Below are positions 43,904-52,025 of a stretch of DNA of 64,000 nucleotides, piece by piece; the first letter of the stretch is position 1, and each line of letters begins with the position of its first letter. The notes below the pieces were generated by a model, which did no database searches, was not told the origin of the DNA, and worked only from the letters and a program-made list of their open reading frames with translations. The stretch spans positions 620,001 through 684,000 of the forward strand of contig LJCX01000028.1 of assembly GCA_001298545.1 (NCBI GenBank), read 5' to 3'. Origin of the DNA: Actinobacteria bacterium OV320 (GTDB lineage Bacteria; Actinomycetota; Actinomycetes; Streptomycetales; Streptomycetaceae). The translations under genes were made by a program, and so were the position numbers.

Positions 43904-43981
43904 GAGGCGTTGTCACTGGGACTGGGCGGGAGTTGTGCGGGGCGCGCGGCTTGGCGCCGGCGCATGGCACTCGTGTGGGTT

Positions 43982-44013
43982 CGTGCGTGTGCGTGTGCGC
44001 GCGTGCGCGTGTG
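43982..44013. repeat. 32-bp alternating pyrimidine-purine tract
   Basis: An uninterrupted run of CG/TG/CG steps with perfect pyrimidine-purine alternation, a sequence that can adopt Z-DNA under negative supercoiling. It lies 80 bases downstream of the tRNA-Ser gene in a non-coding spacer. Confidence 0.8.
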
Positions 44014-44057
44014 GGGGTGCGTGCTGGTGCTGGAAGGAGTTCGGGTGCGGGTGCGTC

Positions 44058-44280
44058 GTGGCTGGTCGCGCAGTTCCCCGCGCCCCTGATCGCCTACGGC
44101 GATCGTCGGGCTCCGCCGGTGCCGGCTTCCCCGAGCGCCGCCCGTGGCCCCCTGGTCGCCCGCGGCTCGATCGGCGTTACCTGCGCCTGCGGTACCAGCG
44201 TTCCTCTGCCCCTGATCGCCTGCGGTGGTCGGGGGCGTCTCGGTGTTGTCCTGCGCCTGCGGTCCCGGGGGTCGCGTGGG
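44058..44280. repeat. Streptomyces-type intergenic repeat, degenerate copies
   Basis: The block around 44060-44088 contains CGCGCAGTTCCCCGCGCCCC, a word I recognise as recurring in many Streptomyces intergenic regions. After it come degenerate internal repeats: CCCCTGATCGCCTACGG near 44083 and CCCCTGATCGCCTGCGG near 44209, and CCTGCGCCTGCGGT near 44180 and 44250. No coding frame with homology is seen here. Confidence 0.6.
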
Positions 44281-44343
44281 GCGGTCGGGGTGCTCGCGTG
44301 TTTCTGTGGTTCGGCGAACCGTGCGGTACCGGTGCCGGGATGT

Positions 44344-45150
44344 CTACGCGGGCAGCATGGCTTCGAGGGTTACGGCGATGCCGTCGTCGTCGTTGGAGGT
44401 GGTTACCTCGTCCGCTACGGCCTTCAGTTCCTCGTGCGCGTTGGCCATGGCCACGCCGTGGGACGCCCAGGCGAACATCGGGATGTCGTTGGGCATGTCG
44501 CCGAAAGCGATCGTGTCGGCGGCCTTCAGGCCGAGGCGACGGGCCGCCAGGGAGAGGCCCGTGGCCTTGGAGAGGCCCAGGGGGAGCAGTTCCACGATGC
44601 CCGCGCCGGCCATCGCGACGGTGACGAAGCCGCCCGCGGCCCGCCGGGCCGCCGCGGCCAGCGCGTCGTCCGACAGCTCGGGATGCTGTATGTAGATCTT
44701 GCTCAGCGGGGCGGACCAGAGGTCGGACGCATCCGTGAACGGCGTCGACGGCAGGGCCCCGGTGACCGCGTAACCGGGGCCGACCAGCACGTCCCCGTCC
44801 AGCCCGTCACGGCTGGCCGCCAGGTACAGCGGGCCGACCTCCGCCTCGATCTTGGCCAGCGCCACACCGGCCAGTTGCCGGTCCAGGGTCACCGAGGTCA
44901 GCAGGCGGTGCGCGCCGGCGTCGTAGACCTGGGCGCCCTGGCCGCAGACCGCGAGACCGTCGTAACCGAGGTCGTCGAGGATGTGCCGGGTCCACGGGAC
45001 CCCGCGGCCCGTCACCACGATGTGCGCGGCGCCCGCCGCGGTGGCCGCGGCGAGGGCGTCACGGGTGCGCTGCGAGATCGAGTCGTCGGAGCGCAGCAGC
45101 GTCCCGTCGAGGTCGGTCGCGACCAGGCGGTAGGGGAACGCGGCGGTCAC
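44344..45150 (-). CDS. HAD-superfamily hydrolase, Cof type, coupled to serS
   Basis: A 268-aa predicted phosphatase. Motif I is LVATDLDGTLLRSDD (~9-23), motif II AHIVVTGRG, motif IV AFGDMPNDIPMF, with VAMANAHEEL after it. GTG 45150 overlaps the serS stop by 4 bases (GTGA), so it is translated with seryl-tRNA synthetase. Paralogue of 32629-33498. Substrate unknown; the coupling to serS is conserved in streptomycetes as far as I remember, without an explained reason. Confidence 0.87.
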   Translation of the reverse strand: MTAAFPYRLVATDLDGTLLRSDDSISQRTRDALAAATAAGAAHIVVTGRGVPWTRHILDDLGYDGLAVCGQGAQVYDAGAHRLLTSVTLDRQLAGVALAKIEAEVGPLYLAASRDGLDGDVLVGPGYAVTGALPSTPFTDASDLWSAPLSKIYIQHPELSDDALAAAARRAAGGFVTVAMAGAGIVELLPLGLSKATGLSLAARRLGLKAADTIAFGDMPNDIPMFAWASHGVAMANAHEELKAVADEVTTSNDDDGIAVTLEAMLPA

Positions 45151-46424
45151 TTGGCCACCGGCTCCAGGATCTCCCGGCCGCCGAGGTACGGGCGCAGCAC
45201 CTCGGGCACGTACACGGAACCGTCGGCCTGCTGGTGGTTCTCCAGGATCGCGACGATCGTCCGCGGGACGGCGCACAGCGTGCCGTTGAGCGTGGCCAGC
45301 GGGCGGACCTGCTTGCCCTCGCGGACGCGGATCGACAGCCGGCGGGACTGGAACTCGGTGCAGTCCGAGGTCGAGGTCAGCTCGCGGTACTTGCCCTGCG
45401 TGGGGATCCACGCCTCGCAGTCGAACTTGCGGGCGGCCGAGGAGCCGAGGTCACCGGAGGCGACGTCGATGACCCGGAACGGCAGCTCCAGCGAGGACAG
45501 CCACTGCTTCTCCCACGCCAGCAGACGCTGGTGCTCGGCCTGCGAGTCCTCGGGCGTGACGTACGAGAACATCTCGACCTTGTCGAACTGGTGGACGCGG
45601 AAGATGCCCTTGGTGTCCTTGCCGTGCGAACCGGCCTCGCGGCGGAAGCACGGCGAGAAGCCCGCGTAGCGCAGCGGCAGGCGGTCCGCGTCGATGATCT
45701 CGTCCATGTGGTACGCGGCGAGGGGGACCTCGGAGGTGCCGACCAGGTAGAGGTCGTCCTTGTCGAGGTGGTAGACGTCCTGGGCGGCCTGCCCGAGGAA
45801 GCCGGTGCCCGCCATGGACTGGGGGCGGACCAGTGCCGGGGTGAGCATCGGCGTGAAGCCGGCGGCCGTGGCCTGGGCGATCGCCGCGTTGACCAGGGCC
45901 AGCTCGAGCAGGGCGCCGACGCCGGTGAGGAAGTAGAAGCGGGAGCCGGAGACCTTCGCGCCGCGCTCGACGTCGATCGCGCCGAGGATCTGGCCGAGCT
46001 CCAGGTGGTCCTTGGGCTCGAAGCCCTCGGCGCCGAAGTCGCGGATCGTGCCGTGCGTCTCGAGGGTGACGAAGTCTTCCTCGCCGCCCACGGGCACGTC
46101 GGGGTGCACGAGGTTGCCGAGGCGCTGCAGAAGCTCCTGGGTCTCGGCGTCGGCGGCGTCGCGCTCGGCGTCGGCCACCTTGACGTCGGCGGCGAGCTGG
46201 CTCGCCTTCTTCAGCAGCTCGGCCTTCTCGTCCGCGGAGGCCTTGGGGATGAGCTTGCCGAGCGACTTCTGCTCGGCGCGCAGCTCGTCGAAGCGGACGC
46301 CGGACGACCTGCGTCGCTCGTCGGCGGACAGGAGGGAGTCGACGAGCGCGACGTCCTCTCCACGGGCGCGCTGGGAAGCGCGCGCACGGTCGGGGTCCTC
46401 ACGGAGCAGGCGAAGGTCAATCAC
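45147..46424 (-). CDS. serS: Seryl-tRNA synthetase
   Basis: Class II aminoacyl-tRNA synthetase of 425 aa, which charges tRNA-Ser with serine. The N-terminal coiled-coil arm (~30-100, DELRAEQKSLGKLIPKASAD) contacts the tRNA. Motif 2 is CFRREAGSHGKDTKG (~260) and motif 3 includes LNGTLCAVPRTIVAILENHQ. The serine pocket is the TSEVPLAAYH region. Full length for the family. The upstream spacer holds a DnaA-box cluster, so its promoter region is shared with that. Confidence 0.98.
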   Translation of the reverse strand: MIDLRLLREDPDRARASQRARGEDVALVDSLLSADERRRSSGVRFDELRAEQKSLGKLIPKASADEKAELLKKASQLAADVKVADAERDAADAETQELLQRLGNLVHPDVPVGGEEDFVTLETHGTIRDFGAEGFEPKDHLELGQILGAIDVERGAKVSGSRFYFLTGVGALLELALVNAAIAQATAAGFTPMLTPALVRPQSMAGTGFLGQAAQDVYHLDKDDLYLVGTSEVPLAAYHMDEIIDADRLPLRYAGFSPCFRREAGSHGKDTKGIFRVHQFDKVEMFSYVTPEDSQAEHQRLLAWEKQWLSSLELPFRVIDVASGDLGSSAARKFDCEAWIPTQGKYRELTSTSDCTEFQSRRLSIRVREGKQVRPLATLNGTLCAVPRTIVAILENHQQADGSVYVPEVLRPYLGGREILEPVAK

Positions 46425-46627
46425 GCGGCCAAGGCTACCCGTGCGGGGTTGCGGCTCACGACACCATTCCGCGCGGTGCGCGGCCCGTTCCGAATCATGG
46501 CTTACGTTCCGTTATGAGTGAATTGCCCAACGTGTCAATAAAAAGTGTCTCACTCCCTGGGACGGGGCATGTGGCGGGCGTCTCGTTGACTCGATTCCCT
46601 TGCGGGAGAGGGGACTTGGGGGAGGTG

Positions 46628-46940
46628 TTGTCCACAGGTGTCCGCGCTTCCGAAAGGGTTATCCACAGGGTGTGCGAAAGATCTGTGGACATTGGAATGG
46701 ATCATTCCGATACCGCCGTGCGGGGTGGGTAATTCCTTGCCCAAACCCGGCTCCAACCCACTTTCGGGTGGAAATGGATCGCCCCAAGGGATTGATCGAA
46801 GGAAACAGGTGGACGAAGGGTGACCCGGCGGGTGGGGGTCGCGGTGGGGTGCTGTAGGGCGATTTGTCGACTGGACGGCACTTCGTTGTCGACTTGTCCC
46901 CAGGTCGAGAAGCGGGCCTGTGGATAACTTCTGTGGATAA
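46628..46940. promoter_or_regulatory. Cluster of six DnaA-box-like sites
   Basis: Boxes: TTGTCCACA 46628-46636, TTATCCACA 46659-46667, TGTGGACAT 46684-46692 (reverse, one mismatch), TTGTCCCCA 46894-46902 (one mismatch), TGTGGATAA 46919-46927 and 46932-46940 (reverse). They sit in the ~550-base serS/pheA spacer, which has no gene. The spacer is not oriC (no dnaA or dnaN beside it). Titration of DnaA, as shown for a non-oriC cluster in S. coelicolor, is a likely role. Confidence 0.8.
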
Positions 46941-46972
46941 CGAAGATGTGCAGATAGGACCGGCCGGAACGG

Positions 46973-47908
46973 CTACTGGAACCGGCCGTCCTGGCAGCGC
47001 GCCACCCAGTCCGACGCCGCCACGAACTCCCCGTCCGAGGTCCCGCGCAGCGGAGCCGCCACATCGGACACGCTCACTTCCGCACGCGGGTACGAACCCA
47101 GGAAGCGCACCTCACGGCAGATCCGCTTCAGCCCCATGAGGGCTTCGGCCATCCGGCGGTCGGAGATGTGCCCCTCGGCGTCGATGCAGAAGCAGTAGTT
47201 GCCGATACCGGCGCCGGTGGGACGGGACTGGAGCAGCATGAGGTTGACACCCCGGGTGGCGAACTCGCCCAGCAGGTCGCGCAGGCCACCGGGGTGGTCG
47301 TCGCGCTGCCACAGGACGACGGACGTCTTGTCCGCGCCGGTCGGTGCCGCGGGCCGGGCGGGCCTGCCCACCAGCACGAACCGGGTCTGGGCGTTCTCGG
47401 CGTCGTGGATCTCGGTCTCCAGGGCGGTCAGCCCGTACCGGGCGGCCGCGAACTCGCCCGCGAAGGCTGCGTCGTAACGGCCTTCCTGGACCAGCCGGGC
47501 CGCGTCCGCGTTCGAGGCGGCCGACTCCCAGACGGCTTCCGGCAGGTTCGCCTTCAGCCAGTTGCGCACCTGCGGCTGGGCGGCCGGATGCGCGGAGACC
47601 GTCTTGATGTCCGTGAGCTGCGTGCCAGGCCGGACCAGCAGCGCGAAGGTGATCGACAGCAGCACCTCGCGGTAGATCATCAGCGGTGTGCCCGCGACCA
47701 GCTCGTCCAGGGTCGTGGTGATCCCGCCCTCGACCGAGTTCTCGATGGGCACGAAGGCGGCCTCGGCCTCGCCGGTGCGCACCGCGTCCAGCGCGGACTG
47801 CACCGACACGTACGGGATCAGCTGCCGGGTGGCCGCCTCCGGAAGCGTGCGCAGGGCGACCTCCGTGAAGGTGCCCTCGGGGCCGAGATACGCATAGCTC
47901 GCTGGCAT
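46973..47908 (-). CDS. pheA: Prephenate dehydratase
   Basis: A 311-aa enzyme that converts prephenate to phenylpyruvate in phenylalanine synthesis. The catalytic domain begins SYAYLGPEGTFTEVALRTL and includes FVPIENSVEGGITTTLDEL, where the catalytic threonine is in the nearby TRFVL segment (~180). The C-terminal ACT domain has KTSVVLWQRDDHPGGLRDLL and the phenylalanine-binding ESRP-like LLQSRPTGAGIGNYCF. Monocistronic, stand-alone dehydratase without chorismate mutase. Long G-rich tandem repeats lie upstream of its start. Confidence 0.96.
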   Translation of the reverse strand: MPASYAYLGPEGTFTEVALRTLPEAATRQLIPYVSVQSALDAVRTGEAEAAFVPIENSVEGGITTTLDELVAGTPLMIYREVLLSITFALLVRPGTQLTDIKTVSAHPAAQPQVRNWLKANLPEAVWESAASNADAARLVQEGRYDAAFAGEFAAARYGLTALETEIHDAENAQTRFVLVGRPARPAAPTGADKTSVVLWQRDDHPGGLRDLLGEFATRGVNLMLLQSRPTGAGIGNYCFCIDAEGHISDRRMAEALMGLKRICREVRFLGSYPRAEVSVSDVAAPLRGTSDGEFVAASDWVARCQDGRFQ

Positions 47909-48002
47909 GACCTCACCCTAATGGCCCTTGCCGAAGCAGGTGTACGTGTCTCAGGACAGCCCCACGCAGGAATGAATCCACCCGAGGAGGCGTAACTTCC
48001 CG

Positions 48003-48138
48003 CTCCCGGCCTCCCGGCCTCCCGGCCTCCCGGCCTCCCGGCCTCCCGGCCTCCCGGCCTCCCGGCCTCCCGGCCTCCCGGCCTCCCGGCCTCCCGGCCT
48101 CCCGGCCTCCCGGCCTCCCGGCCTCCCGGCCTCCCGGC
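48003..48138. repeat. 17 tandem copies of CTCCCGGC (8 bp)
   Basis: Seventeen perfect 8-bp units in 136 bases, followed by ~130 bases of related but broken C-rich sequence up to the dtpA stop. On the minus strand the unit is GCCGGGAG, with GGG tracts every 8 bases, able to form G-quadruplexes. It lies between the pheA start (47908) and the dtpA stop (48273). No gene is present. Confidence 0.95.
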
Positions 48139-48272
48139 CTCCCCAGCCTCCGGGCTCCCGCTCCCGGCCCCGGCGCCCCGGGCCCGAGGCGCCCGGACCT
48201 GACGCCCCCAGACCTGCCCCCCCGGACCCGAGGCCCCCGGACCCGAGCCCCCGGGCTTCACGCCCCCGGGCC

Positions 48273-49580
48273 TCACGCCTCCAGCAGGCGCTGCCCCACG
48301 TACTCGCCCTGCGCCGCCCCGCCCGGTACCGCGAACAGGCCGCTCGACTCGTGGCGGATGTACTGCGACAGGGCGTCGCCGCGGTCCAGCTTGCGCTGCA
48401 CGGTGACGAAGCCGCGCAGCGGGTCCGCCTGCCAGCAGACGAACAGCAGGCCCGCGTCCGGGGTGCCGTCCGGGTCGATGCCGTCGTGGTAGGAGAAGGG
48501 CCGCCGCAGCATGGCCGCTCCGCCGTTCTGGTCGGGGCGGGTGATACGGGCGTGCGCGTTGATGGGGACGACCAGATCGCCGTTCGCGTCGGTCTTCTCC
48601 AGGTCCATCGCGGTCGTCTCGGTGCCGCCGGACAACGCGGCCCCGTCGGACTTGCGGCGCCCGATGACCTGCTCCTGAGCCTTGACCGACAGCTTCTCCC
48701 AGTCGTCGAGAAGCATGCGGATACGGCGTACGACGGCGTAGGAGCCGTCGGCCATCCAGGCAGGGTCTTTGGCGCTGTCCGACGGGACGAAGATGCGCTG
48801 GTCGAAGTCCGAGTCGGCCGGCTTGGGATTGCGGGTGCCGTCCATCTGCCCCATCAGGTTGCGGGCCGTCATGGGGTGGGCGGTGGCGCCCGGCGTCCGG
48901 TTGAAGCCGTTCATCTGCCAGCGGACCTTGGCGGCATTGCCCGCATCCTTCTGGATCGCGCGCAGGGCGTGAAAGGCGACCAGGGCGTCGTCCGCGCCGA
49001 TCTGCACCCAGAGGTCGCCGTTGCTGCGTGCCTTGTCGAGGTGGTCGGAGGAGAAGTCGGGGAGCGGGTCCAGGGCGACCGGACGCTGCTTCTCCAGGCC
49101 GGTGCGGGTGAAGAAGCTGTTGCCGAAACCGAAGGTGACCGTCAGCGAGGAGGGCCCCGCGTCCCGCGCCACGTCGGTGTCGTCGGTGGCGGCGGCCTCG
49201 CCCGCCATCAGCCGCCGGGCCGTCTCCGACCAGCGACGCAGCAGCGCGGCGGCCTCTTTCCGGCCCGCGCCGGCCGCGAGGTCGAAGGCGACGAGATGGC
49301 CGCGGGCCTGGAGGCCCTGGGTGATGCCCGGCTGATGTTTCACGTGGAACATCGCCTCGCCGGCGCCGATAGAGGACAGCGGTGTCGCCTGCGAGGGCGC
49401 GGCCGTGTAGCCGACGGCCCCGCCGGCCGCGCCGAGCGCGAGCCCCGTGGCACCGGCGGTGCCGAGCAGCCTGCGCCGCGTCAGCCCCTCGGGGGAGGGG
49501 GTGTCCGAGGGGACACCCCCTGCCGCATCCACGGGTGGGCGGGCCTCGGGACGGGACTGCGGAATGGACTGGTCGGGCAT
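48273..49580 (-). CDS. dtpA: DtpA, Tat-exported dye-decolourising haem peroxidase
   Basis: A 435-aa DyP-type peroxidase. A twin-arginine signal (LTRRRLLGTAGATGLALGAAG) directs folded, haem-loaded export. The DyP signature GQMDGTRNP (~210, with the distal aspartate) and the proximal-histidine stretch INAHARITRP (~320) are intact. In S. lividans DtpA works with Sco and a copper oxidase in morphogenesis. The FHVKH peptide after the signal is encoded by an embedded parS variant. It is the last gene of the copper operon, 8 bases after copCD. ATG 49580 chosen. Confidence 0.92.
   Translation of the reverse strand: MPDQSIPQSRPEARPPVDAAGGVPSDTPSPEGLTRRRLLGTAGATGLALGAAGGAVGYTAAPSQATPLSSIGAGEAMFHVKHQPGITQGLQARGHLVAFDLAAGAGRKEAAALLRRWSETARRLMAGEAAATDDTDVARDAGPSSLTVTFGFGNSFFTRTGLEKQRPVALDPLPDFSSDHLDKARSNGDLWVQIGADDALVAFHALRAIQKDAGNAAKVRWQMNGFNRTPGATAHPMTARNLMGQMDGTRNPKPADSDFDQRIFVPSDSAKDPAWMADGSYAVVRRIRMLLDDWEKLSVKAQEQVIGRRKSDGAALSGGTETTAMDLEKTDANGDLVVPINAHARITRPDQNGGAAMLRRPFSYHDGIDPDGTPDAGLLFVCWQADPLRGFVTVQRKLDRGDALSQYIRHESSGLFAVPGGAAQGEYVGQRLLEA
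49337..49350. other. parS-like site inside dtpA (one mismatch)
   Basis: GTTTCACGTGGAAC, the same variant as at 12587. On the minus strand it is read as codons for FHVKH of DtpA, just after the signal peptide, in a linker where sequence is free to vary. Confidence 0.78.
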
Positions 49581-49588
49581 GGTGCGGT

Positions 49589-51529
49589 TCAGCCGATCTG
49601 CGCGTTCTTGGAGACGGTCACCTGGTCGATGTCGGAGGTCCGCACGGTCACGGAGATCTCCCACTCGCCGGCGATGGGGATCTGCACCCCGTCGGCCGAC
49701 CAGTGGCCGGTGGTGATGTGGTCGGGGACGACCGGCAGCGGCCCGATGTCCTTGGCCTCGAGGATGAAGGCGACCTTGACCTCGGGCACGTCGAAGGCGC
49801 GGCCGTTGGGCCGGGTCACATAGACGTGCATCTCGTTGGCGCCGGTGCGCGCGGGGTCGAGGTCGACGCTGACCACGCCCTTGCCGTCCGTACCGCCGGT
49901 GTCGAACGACATGTCCAGCGTCAGGGCACCCGACGCGGAGTCCCCCGCGGAGGACGAGGAGGAGGACGAGGCCCGGTTGGCCGCGGCGGCGTCCTGTTCC
50001 GTACGGCCGGGTTCGGTCGACGTCAGGACGGTGGTGACGGCGAGCACCACGACGGCGACGCCGGCCTCGGCGAGCACCGAGCGGCGCAGGCCGAAGCGGT
50101 GGGTGTCGGAGTCCCGCAGCCGCTTCTGGCGGGTGGCGTCGACGGCGGCCTGCTGCCGGGCGAGCTGCGCGGCCCGCTTGGCGCTTGTGGAGCCGGGCTC
50201 GGCGTCGCCGGAGCTCTGCTTGGCGGTGTCGGTGGTCCCGGCCGACGCCGTGACGTGCTCCTTCTCGGGTGCGGACTTCCGTACCGCTTCCTCGGTCGTG
50301 GTGTCCGCCAGCTGTGCCGTCCACCGCCGCGAGATCCACGCGACCCCGACGAGCAGTGCCACGAGCCCGATCTTGAGGAGCAGGAGCTGGCCGTAGCGGG
50401 TGTCGGTGAAGGCGGACCAGGAGCCGAGCTGGCGCCAGGACTGGTAGGTGCCGGTGGCGACCACGACGAGGACGCTGCTGAAGGCCAGCCGGGAGAAGCG
50501 GCGCGCCGCGGGGGCCTCGACGGGCCGGTCGGCGGGCGCCCGGTACAGGGCGACGAGGAGGGCGGTGAGTCCGCCGAGCCAGGTCGCGACCGCCAGCAGG
50601 TGCAGTACGTCGACCGGCATGGCGATGCCCGGCTGGAGTCCGGTCGAGGCGTGCTCGGCCATCGCCCAGCTGGCCGCGAGTCCGGCGGCCACGACGGTTC
50701 CGCCGATGGCGAGCCCGAAGGTCAGGTCCCGCTTCTCCTCGCCCTCGCGCTTGTCGTACGCGCCGAAGAGCACGGCGATGAACAGCGCGGCCGCGGAGAG
50801 GAGCAGCAGTCGCGACACCAGGGCCGCGCCCGTCTTGGTCTGCAGGACCTCCCCGAGGAGGTCGAGGTCGAAGACGTCGCCGGCCTTGCCGGAGCTGGTG
50901 TAGGAGCCGCGCAGGAGAAGCAGGAACAGGGTGGCCGCGGTCATCGTGACCCAGCCGGCGACGACGAGCCGCTGCAGGACCTGTACTCCGGTGCCGCGCT
51001 GCCAGCAGGCGAGCACGAAGGCGGCCCCGCCGGTCATCACGATGAACCCGGCGTACGACGCGTACCGGCCGAAGCCGTAGAGCCAGCCGACGACGCCTCC
51101 GCCGGCCTCCTGGTCGGAGACCGAGACGCTGGTCTCGGAGGGGGAGCCGATGGAGAAGGTGTAGGCGCCGGCGACGGGATGGCTGTCGGCGGACACCACC
51201 TGGTAGGTCACCGTGTAGGTGCCGTCGGGCAGCCCCGAGTGCAGTTGCACGGCGTAGGTCGTGCCGCTGACCTCGGACGGTTTGCCGGTGTCGACGCGGG
51301 TGCCCTTGGGGTCCAGGACGCGCAGCGAGTCGTCGTTCATCGAGACGGTCTCGGAGAAGGTCAGCGACACCTGTGTGGGCGCCTTGTCGACCACCACCCC
51401 CTGTGCGGGGTCGCTGCCGGTCAGCGCGGCGTGCGCGGATGCGGGCCCGGCGCCGGCCAGGAGCGCACCGGTGACCGCCAGGAACAGCAGCACGAGCATC
51501 CGGACGCGGGGGGCGATGGTCTGCGTCAA
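49589..51529 (-). CDS. CopC-CopD fusion copper-transport protein
   Basis: A 646-aa exported/membrane protein. The signal peptide (MLVLLFLAVTGALLAGAGPASA) is followed by the CopC domain, whose mature N-terminus HAALTGSDP gives the histidine-brace copper ligand. Residues ~150-420 form the CopD membrane domain with about eight segments (VGWLYGFGRYASYAGFIVM first). A cytoplasmic or linker part with Glu/Ala stretches follows, then another TM (RSVLAEAGVAVVVLAVTTVL) and a C-terminal extracytoplasmic beta domain (~530-646, ALTLDMSFDTGGTDGKG). It would import or pass copper across the membrane. It lies 13 bases after the PCuAC gene. Confidence 0.9.
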   Translation of the reverse strand: MTQTIAPRVRMLVLLFLAVTGALLAGAGPASAHAALTGSDPAQGVVVDKAPTQVSLTFSETVSMNDDSLRVLDPKGTRVDTGKPSEVSGTTYAVQLHSGLPDGTYTVTYQVVSADSHPVAGAYTFSIGSPSETSVSVSDQEAGGGVVGWLYGFGRYASYAGFIVMTGGAAFVLACWQRGTGVQVLQRLVVAGWVTMTAATLFLLLLRGSYTSSGKAGDVFDLDLLGEVLQTKTGAALVSRLLLLSAAALFIAVLFGAYDKREGEEKRDLTFGLAIGGTVVAAGLAASWAMAEHASTGLQPGIAMPVDVLHLLAVATWLGGLTALLVALYRAPADRPVEAPAARRFSRLAFSSVLVVVATGTYQSWRQLGSWSAFTDTRYGQLLLLKIGLVALLVGVAWISRRWTAQLADTTTEEAVRKSAPEKEHVTASAGTTDTAKQSSGDAEPGSTSAKRAAQLARQQAAVDATRQKRLRDSDTHRFGLRRSVLAEAGVAVVVLAVTTVLTSTEPGRTEQDAAAANRASSSSSSSAGDSASGALTLDMSFDTGGTDGKGVVSVDLDPARTGANEMHVYVTRPNGRAFDVPEVKVAFILEAKDIGPLPVVPDHITTGHWSADGVQIPIAGEWEISVTVRTSDIDQVTVSKNAQIG

Positions 51530-51542
51530 GGTGGTCCCTCCC

Positions 51543-52025
51543 TCAGTGGCCGGTCTTCGGGTTGTACGTGGCGGACTCCACCGGCATCTCGACCTCGACG
51601 GGGTCGGACGCGGCGAAGTGCAGCTCGACGGTCACCGTCCCGCCCTGCACCGGCTTGCTCTTCAGCTTCTCGAACATCAGATGGTTTCCGCCGCTCTTGA
51701 ACACGAGTTGACCGTGCGCGGGCACGTCCAGGGACGTGACCTCCTCCATCGACGACCCGACGGTCTCGTGGAGGGTGACGCTGCCCGCCGCGGTGCTCGT
51801 GACGGAGGTCAGTTCGTCCTGCGTACCGCCCTTGTTGACGATGGTCAGGAAACCGGCGGCCATGGTGTCGGAGACGGGCTGCGGGATGTAGGCGGCCCGG
51901 ACGGACAGTTCGGCCCGCCCGTCGGAGTCCGACCCGCACCCGGTGAGCAGCAGCACCGCCCCGGTGATCACCGCGGTGGGTACGGCGAGCAGCCGCACGG
52001 GCCCGGCGGGCGTCACACGCCTCAC
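51543..52025 (-). CDS. ecuC: PCu(A)C copper chaperone lipoprotein (ECuC)
   Basis: A 160-aa extracytoplasmic copper chaperone, lipid-anchored through the lipobox cysteine in LLLTGCGSDSDG (~26). The DUF461 copper motif H-x(n)-M-x(n)-H-x-M is present as LHETVGSSMEEV and GGNHLMFEKL. Such proteins carry Cu(I) to Sco or the CuA centre of cytochrome oxidase. GTG 52025 overlaps the sco stop by 4 bases (GTGA), so the two are made together. The symbol follows S. lividans. Confidence 0.88.
   Translation of the reverse strand: MRRVTPAGPVRLLAVPTAVITGAVLLLTGCGSDSDGRAELSVRAAYIPQPVSDTMAAGFLTIVNKGGTQDELTSVTSTAAGSVTLHETVGSSMEEVTSLDVPAHGQLVFKSGGNHLMFEKLKSKPVQGGTVTVELHFAASDPVEVEMPVESATYNPKTGH

Noticed and set aside
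46425..46972. oriC itself
   Set aside because: There are only six DnaA boxes and no dnaA, dnaN or rpmH beside it; streptomycete oriC has about twenty boxes next to dnaA.
48003..48138. Possible CRISPR array
   Set aside because: The units are 8 bp and contiguous, with no spacers, and no cas genes are present.
47818..48276. Frame encoding GREAGRPG repeats near pheA
   Set aside because: It is a translation of the 8-bp tandem repeat, without a gene-like remainder.
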